Source: Beroe forskalii
Lineage: Eukaryota; Ctenophora; Nuda; Beroida; Beroidae
Direction: 5' to 3'
NCBI GenBank assembly: GCA_011033025.1
Contig: WFMF01000108.1
Coordinates: 1 to 64,000 of the forward strand
DNA: 64,000 nucleotides
The notes below the pieces were generated by a model that was given only the letters and a program-made list of their open reading frames with translations, was not told the DNA's origin and searched no databases. The position numbers were made by a program, and so were the translations under genes. Below, piece by piece: positions 60,690 to 64,000 of the stretch (position 1 is the first letter of the stretch; each line of letters begins with the position of its first letter).

Positions 60690-61140
60690 TAGACAGAGGG
60701 GGGGCTGCAGCCCCCCTCGGAAGAAAAGGTACCATTTCAAAAAAATAGTTAAAATAAAAGTTTTTTGACTGATAATCATAATTATATACTTTGGCTAGGT
60801 TAAATAGTGGCAGTTTACTAGTTTAATCCTATTAAATATGATTAAACTAGCTATAACAGTCTGAATAACTATAAGTTATTCTGACAGTTTTAGCTCGTTT
60901 ATATTTGATGGTTTACTTTTTCGATGCTCTAATTTTGACAAATATCGTCCTGTACATTTCTTTATTTGCTGATTTCTTTATTGTAAAATCATCCGAGCAC
61001 CTAATTTCCCTAAAATTTTTCGGCTCCGCCCCCTGACCCCTGGCAGAAAATGATAGTCGATCCTGAATAGACTTTTGCCCCCAAACCCCTGCCGCAGATT
61101 GCTCGCTTCGCTCGCGGCGCAGGGCCCCTCCAAAAAAAAA
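60690..61140. mobile_element. Dispersed repeat, copy B (inverted relative to 9350-9640)
   Basis: It starts GGGGGCTGCAGCCCCCCTCGG, then AAGAAAAGGTACCATTTC, and continues through TAGCTCGTTTATATTTGATG to a GCCCCCTGACCCCTGGCAG segment. It ends with a CTCGCTTCGCTCG box and GCAGGGCCCC. It is longer than copy A and has no transposase frame. Confidence 0.6.
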
Positions 61141-61512
61141 TCAATATACAACCTGCATGCAATATTGAACTCTAGATCTGCGAAACTTATGCAAAAATAG
61201 GCGGTTTGATCAGTTTGAAGCCTTTCGTTCAATGTTCCCCGTTTTAAATTCTTACTACTTTTTCACTTTTTTCACTGCGATGAAAATTCACTTTAATTAA
61301 GTTAAAACTTTAAAACCGCCTGTTTTTGCGAGCGAATTGTTTCATAGTATAAATCACCTTTGTCTATTTGTATCTTTATCTGCTGATTTGTTTTGAAAAT
61401 CATTCGACGTCTTTCATTTGGCTATCATTTGAAAATGAAAAAAATGATTCGTATCGAATAGACTTTTGTATAAAAGTATACAATAGATTTACTAAATTCG
61501 GCGTTCCAAATT

Positions 61513-62100
61513 TTACATTATACTTTTTTCCTTCCGATTTTTAACCTTGATAAGAAGGTTATTGGATTTTTCCCTCCAAGATATTTATTGGACCATTGTA
61601 ATAAATATATCAATTTATCTTGATCTATCACCCAGGTGCCTTGATCTATCACCCAGGTGACCTGATCTATTACATTATACTTTTTTCCTTCCGATTTTTA
61701 ACCTTGATAAGAAGGTTATTGGATTTTTCCCTTCAAGATATTTATTGGACACGTGTAATAAATATATCAATTTATCTTGATCTATCACCCAGGTGCCTTG
61801 ATCTATCACCCAGGTGACCTGATCTATCACCCAGGTGACTTGATTTATCACCCAGGTGACTTGATCTATCGCCCAGGTGCCTTGATCTATCACCCAGGTG
61901 ACCTGATCTATCACCCAGGTGACTTTATCTATCACCCAGGTGACTTGATCTATCACCCAGGTGACTTGATCTATCACCCAGGTGACTTGATCTATCACCC
62001 AGGTGACTTGATCTATCACCCAGGTGACTTGATCTATCACCCAGGTGACTTGATCTATCACCCAGGTGACTTGATCTATCACCCAGGTGACTTGGCGCAT
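61513..62100 (+). repeat. 157-bp duplication plus 21-bp in-frame array carrying the P4HA exon 7 acceptor
   Basis: A 157-bp segment starting TTACATTATACTTTTTTCC occurs at 61513 and again at 61670. Each copy ends in the unit GATCTATCACCCAG, GTGACTT (21 bp). After the second copy there are 15 acceptors CACCCAG (one GCCCAG)|GTG from 61793 to the true exon start at 62087. All are in one open frame that reads GDLIYHP per unit. Confidence 0.93.
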
Positions 62101-63762
62101 GCTGTAGAAGTCACGGAGGAGATGTTACTCCATTACCCAGACGAGGAACGCCTGTCCAGTAACCTCAAATATTACATCCGCAAGTGGAACGAAGGTGGAC
62201 TGAAAGATATCGGTAACTAACTTTACTAACCACTTTACTTACTTTTTAAACGTAGCTTGAACCTTTATTGTACTTTACTTACTGACATGGCTGAACAGTC
62301 TGGGTTGTGTTGAGAACAAATTAAAGCACTTTTGTGCTGTAGTTTGTAGACAAAAAAACTGATAAGAATACCTAGACGAATGAAGAGTGAAACATTAGAA
62401 TTTTTATTTACTTCACAAGATCACTTGGCAACATCACGTTATAGTTGGCATCGTTCATGTATTACAGTTATCATTTTCTACTTCTGATAGGTTAGAGAAG
62501 GTCAATAACTTATTGCGGCTTATTTAACAATACGATTATAATGTTTATGACAGAAAGTTTTTATGATGGAATTTGAAAAAGAGAAAACTATTCATGATAC
62601 TGATAAGTTAATAACTCGCAGATGCAGACAGCATTATATCGGAACCTCTTGTTGATATAGTATCCGACATAGACCTGGAAGAAGATATTGAGATTACTTT
62701 CGTTCCTAAACTTTATCCAGGTTTACTATTTTGCAAGATTGTAATTTTGCCAGATTCAGAATTTTGCCAGGATCATTTTGCCAGATTCAAAACAAGAGCG
62801 ATATCAGTTGATCGAAAAATATCAGCCAATTACTACTCTCAAGCCATGGACATTGTACAGCTATAATACTCACTTCCCATTATAGTAGTCACTTTTTGAC
62901 AGGTTCTGACGAGACTGTCCTGAGTGAGGATCTGATAGAAAATGAAATACAAGATGTTATGTACAAGAACTGGACTCAAAGGTGATGCATACTCATGCGC
63001 CTGCGATTGATGATTCGCAGTTGTCAGTTACAATCTCGCGTCACATCATTCAAGCTTTCTATACTGTTCAACTAATAATCTTAATTCCATTAACTCATCA
63101 AAAAATAATTAATTAATATCTGATCAATTTCATTAGTATATTCTGAATGAGTTTGCTAACTCTCTTTTGCCAAAATTTAAGAGAACTACCCGGATACAAG
63201 TTGCTCTCATTGAATTACAGAGTTACCACTCTACTAAAAGACTGAACAGTTCCTCGCTATTTTCTTGATGGGCTTATATCATTACGTTTCACTCTATTAG
63301 TATCAAACATTACCCAGCACCCATTGACCATAGGCTATTGACCACAGATTTGTTGAATTGCTTGATAAGAAACACACGTCTTGCTTGATATATGCGCTGT
63401 TGTGATGACGTCATTATCATTGCGAAAAATAGTATTCTTCATTGTCCATTTCAGGCTTACAGGATGAAGAAGCCCCCATTTTACTCACCATTATTTAGTT
63501 TAGTCACTATTTTAATCGCCATTTCACTCACCTTTACAGCCCCACTTCACTCACTACTACTCACCATAGCTTTACTCATCCTTACTTAACTCTTTTACTC
63601 ACCAATTAACCAATTCACACTCGCAGGATGAAGAAGTACAGGAAGCTGTGCAGGGAGGAGGCACCCCTGACCCCCAAAATGAAGGGTCAGGTGGACAAGT
63701 TGGTGTGTTACTACAAGCAGGACACCCCCCGTAGCTTACTGCAGCCCATCAAGGTCGAGGAG
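62087..63762 (+). CDS. P4HA: Prolyl 4-hydroxylase alpha subunit, exons 7-10 (gene continues beyond window)
   Basis: Exons: 62087-62212, 62622-62720, 62903-62981 and 63627-63762; phases fit throughout. Exon 7 (GDLAHAVEVTEEMLLHYPD, then LSSNLKYYI) completes the TPR-like substrate-binding domain. Exons 8-9 encode an acidic linker (DLEEDIEIT, VLSEDLIENEI). Exon 10 (YRKLCREEAPLTPK, VCYYKQDTP) matches the Cys-containing segment (CRGEG...CRYHD in vertebrates) before the catalytic domain. The 2-oxoglutarate/iron dioxygenase domain with its HxD...H motif is not in the window. The intron before exon 7 is 13.6 kb and contains the receptor-like kinase gene. Confidence 0.92.
63461..63640 (+). repeat. Duplicated acceptor and exon start, P4HA exon 10
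   Basis: ACAG|GATGAAGAAG occurs at 63467-63480 in the intron, and GCAG|GATGAAGAAG again at the real exon start 63627. The stretch between is a degenerate series of ACTCACC-type repeats. Confidence 0.75.
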
Positions 63763-64000
63763 GTAGGTCACGCCCGTTATTCCTGGGGGCCGGGGGACTA
63801 GTCTCCCTCGTTTTTTGGTAGATTTCTGGAAAAGTTCTCGAAATCTCGAAAGTTCAATTAAAAATCTAAATTTTTCAAAAATATCGCCTGCGGCGGGCAT
63901 GTCTGCCACTATTTTGCCTTACAAAATTTCCATGTCCCCACCAATTTTTCTTTTCGATTCACGACACCTCATGAAGTTCCTGGGTGACGTATGTTTAGTG
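63763..64000 (+). other. P4HA intron 10, start
   Basis: The donor GAG|GTAGGT opens the intron. Nothing else is seen before the window ends. Confidence 0.6.

Larger units (their letters stand above)
56573..61494 (+). other. P4HA intron 6, between the kinase gene and the exon 7 array
   Basis: No gene is recognised. Contents are a small inverted-repeat element (56833-56936), a MITE (57811-57938), a large foldback (58630-59428) and a dispersed repeat copy (60690-61140). Short frames near 57301 and 60230 lack domain or splice evidence. Confidence 0.5.

Noticed and set aside
61675-62100. Minus-strand open frame of repeated WVIDQVT
   Set aside because: It is the reverse strand of the 21-bp acceptor array; no start or splice context and no homology.

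Overview
The window is nuclear DNA of an invertebrate animal. It has GT-AG introns, AT-rich non-coding DNA, many small inverted-repeat elements and typical metazoan genes (a novel-class protein kinase C, a cohesin STAG subunit, a collagen-type prolyl 4-hydroxylase alpha subunit, a relaxin-receptor-like GPCR and a Ly6-type surface protein). I cannot fix the phylum. The dense nesting of genes in introns and the compact coding exons would fit a non-bilaterian or other marine invertebrate, but that is an inference.

Layout. 1-3376: non-coding DNA dominated by one inverted-repeat element of about 1.9 kb. 3377-13166 (+): 3' half of a PKC gene (one linker exon, then the complete kinase domain and C-tail); its C1/C2 exons lie upstream of the window. 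17770-39124 (+): a complete STAG/stromalin cohesin gene in 19 exons. Its introns hold two other genes: a Ly6/uPAR-like GPI protein (25556-26227, -) and an LDLa-GPCR (32604-36814, +). 41450 to beyond 64000 (+): P4HA, of which ten exons (N-terminal and substrate-binding regions) are inside the window and the catalytic exons are outside. Its introns also hold two genes: an intronless choloylglycine-hydrolase-like secreted enzyme (43597-44724, -) and an intronless transmembrane receptor-like protein kinase (54506-56572, +).

Main finding. Exon-intron junctions in this window have repeatedly become tandem repeats. In at least twelve of about 38 junctions the splice site, together with the adjacent end of its exon, is present in 2 to about 24 tandem copies. 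The affected genes are PKC, STAG and P4HA. Two arrays keep the reading frame open across every copy: a 66-bp donor array in STAG with six donors and a 21-bp acceptor array in P4HA with 15 acceptors. These could act as length-variable alternative-splicing cassettes adding 22-residue or 7-residue blocks. Other arrays change frame (44-bp and 43-bp units) or carry a stop in one copy (33-bp unit). About 17 of 38 exons begin with GT, giving AG|GT at the acceptor. Together this suggests ongoing creation of introns and splice sites by tandem duplication.

Two single-base reading-frame breaks (STAG near 23612, GPCR near 35485) may be assembly errors or real lesions. The remainder is largely MITE-like, foldback and satellite DNA, with a marked excess of the octamer TGACGTCA.
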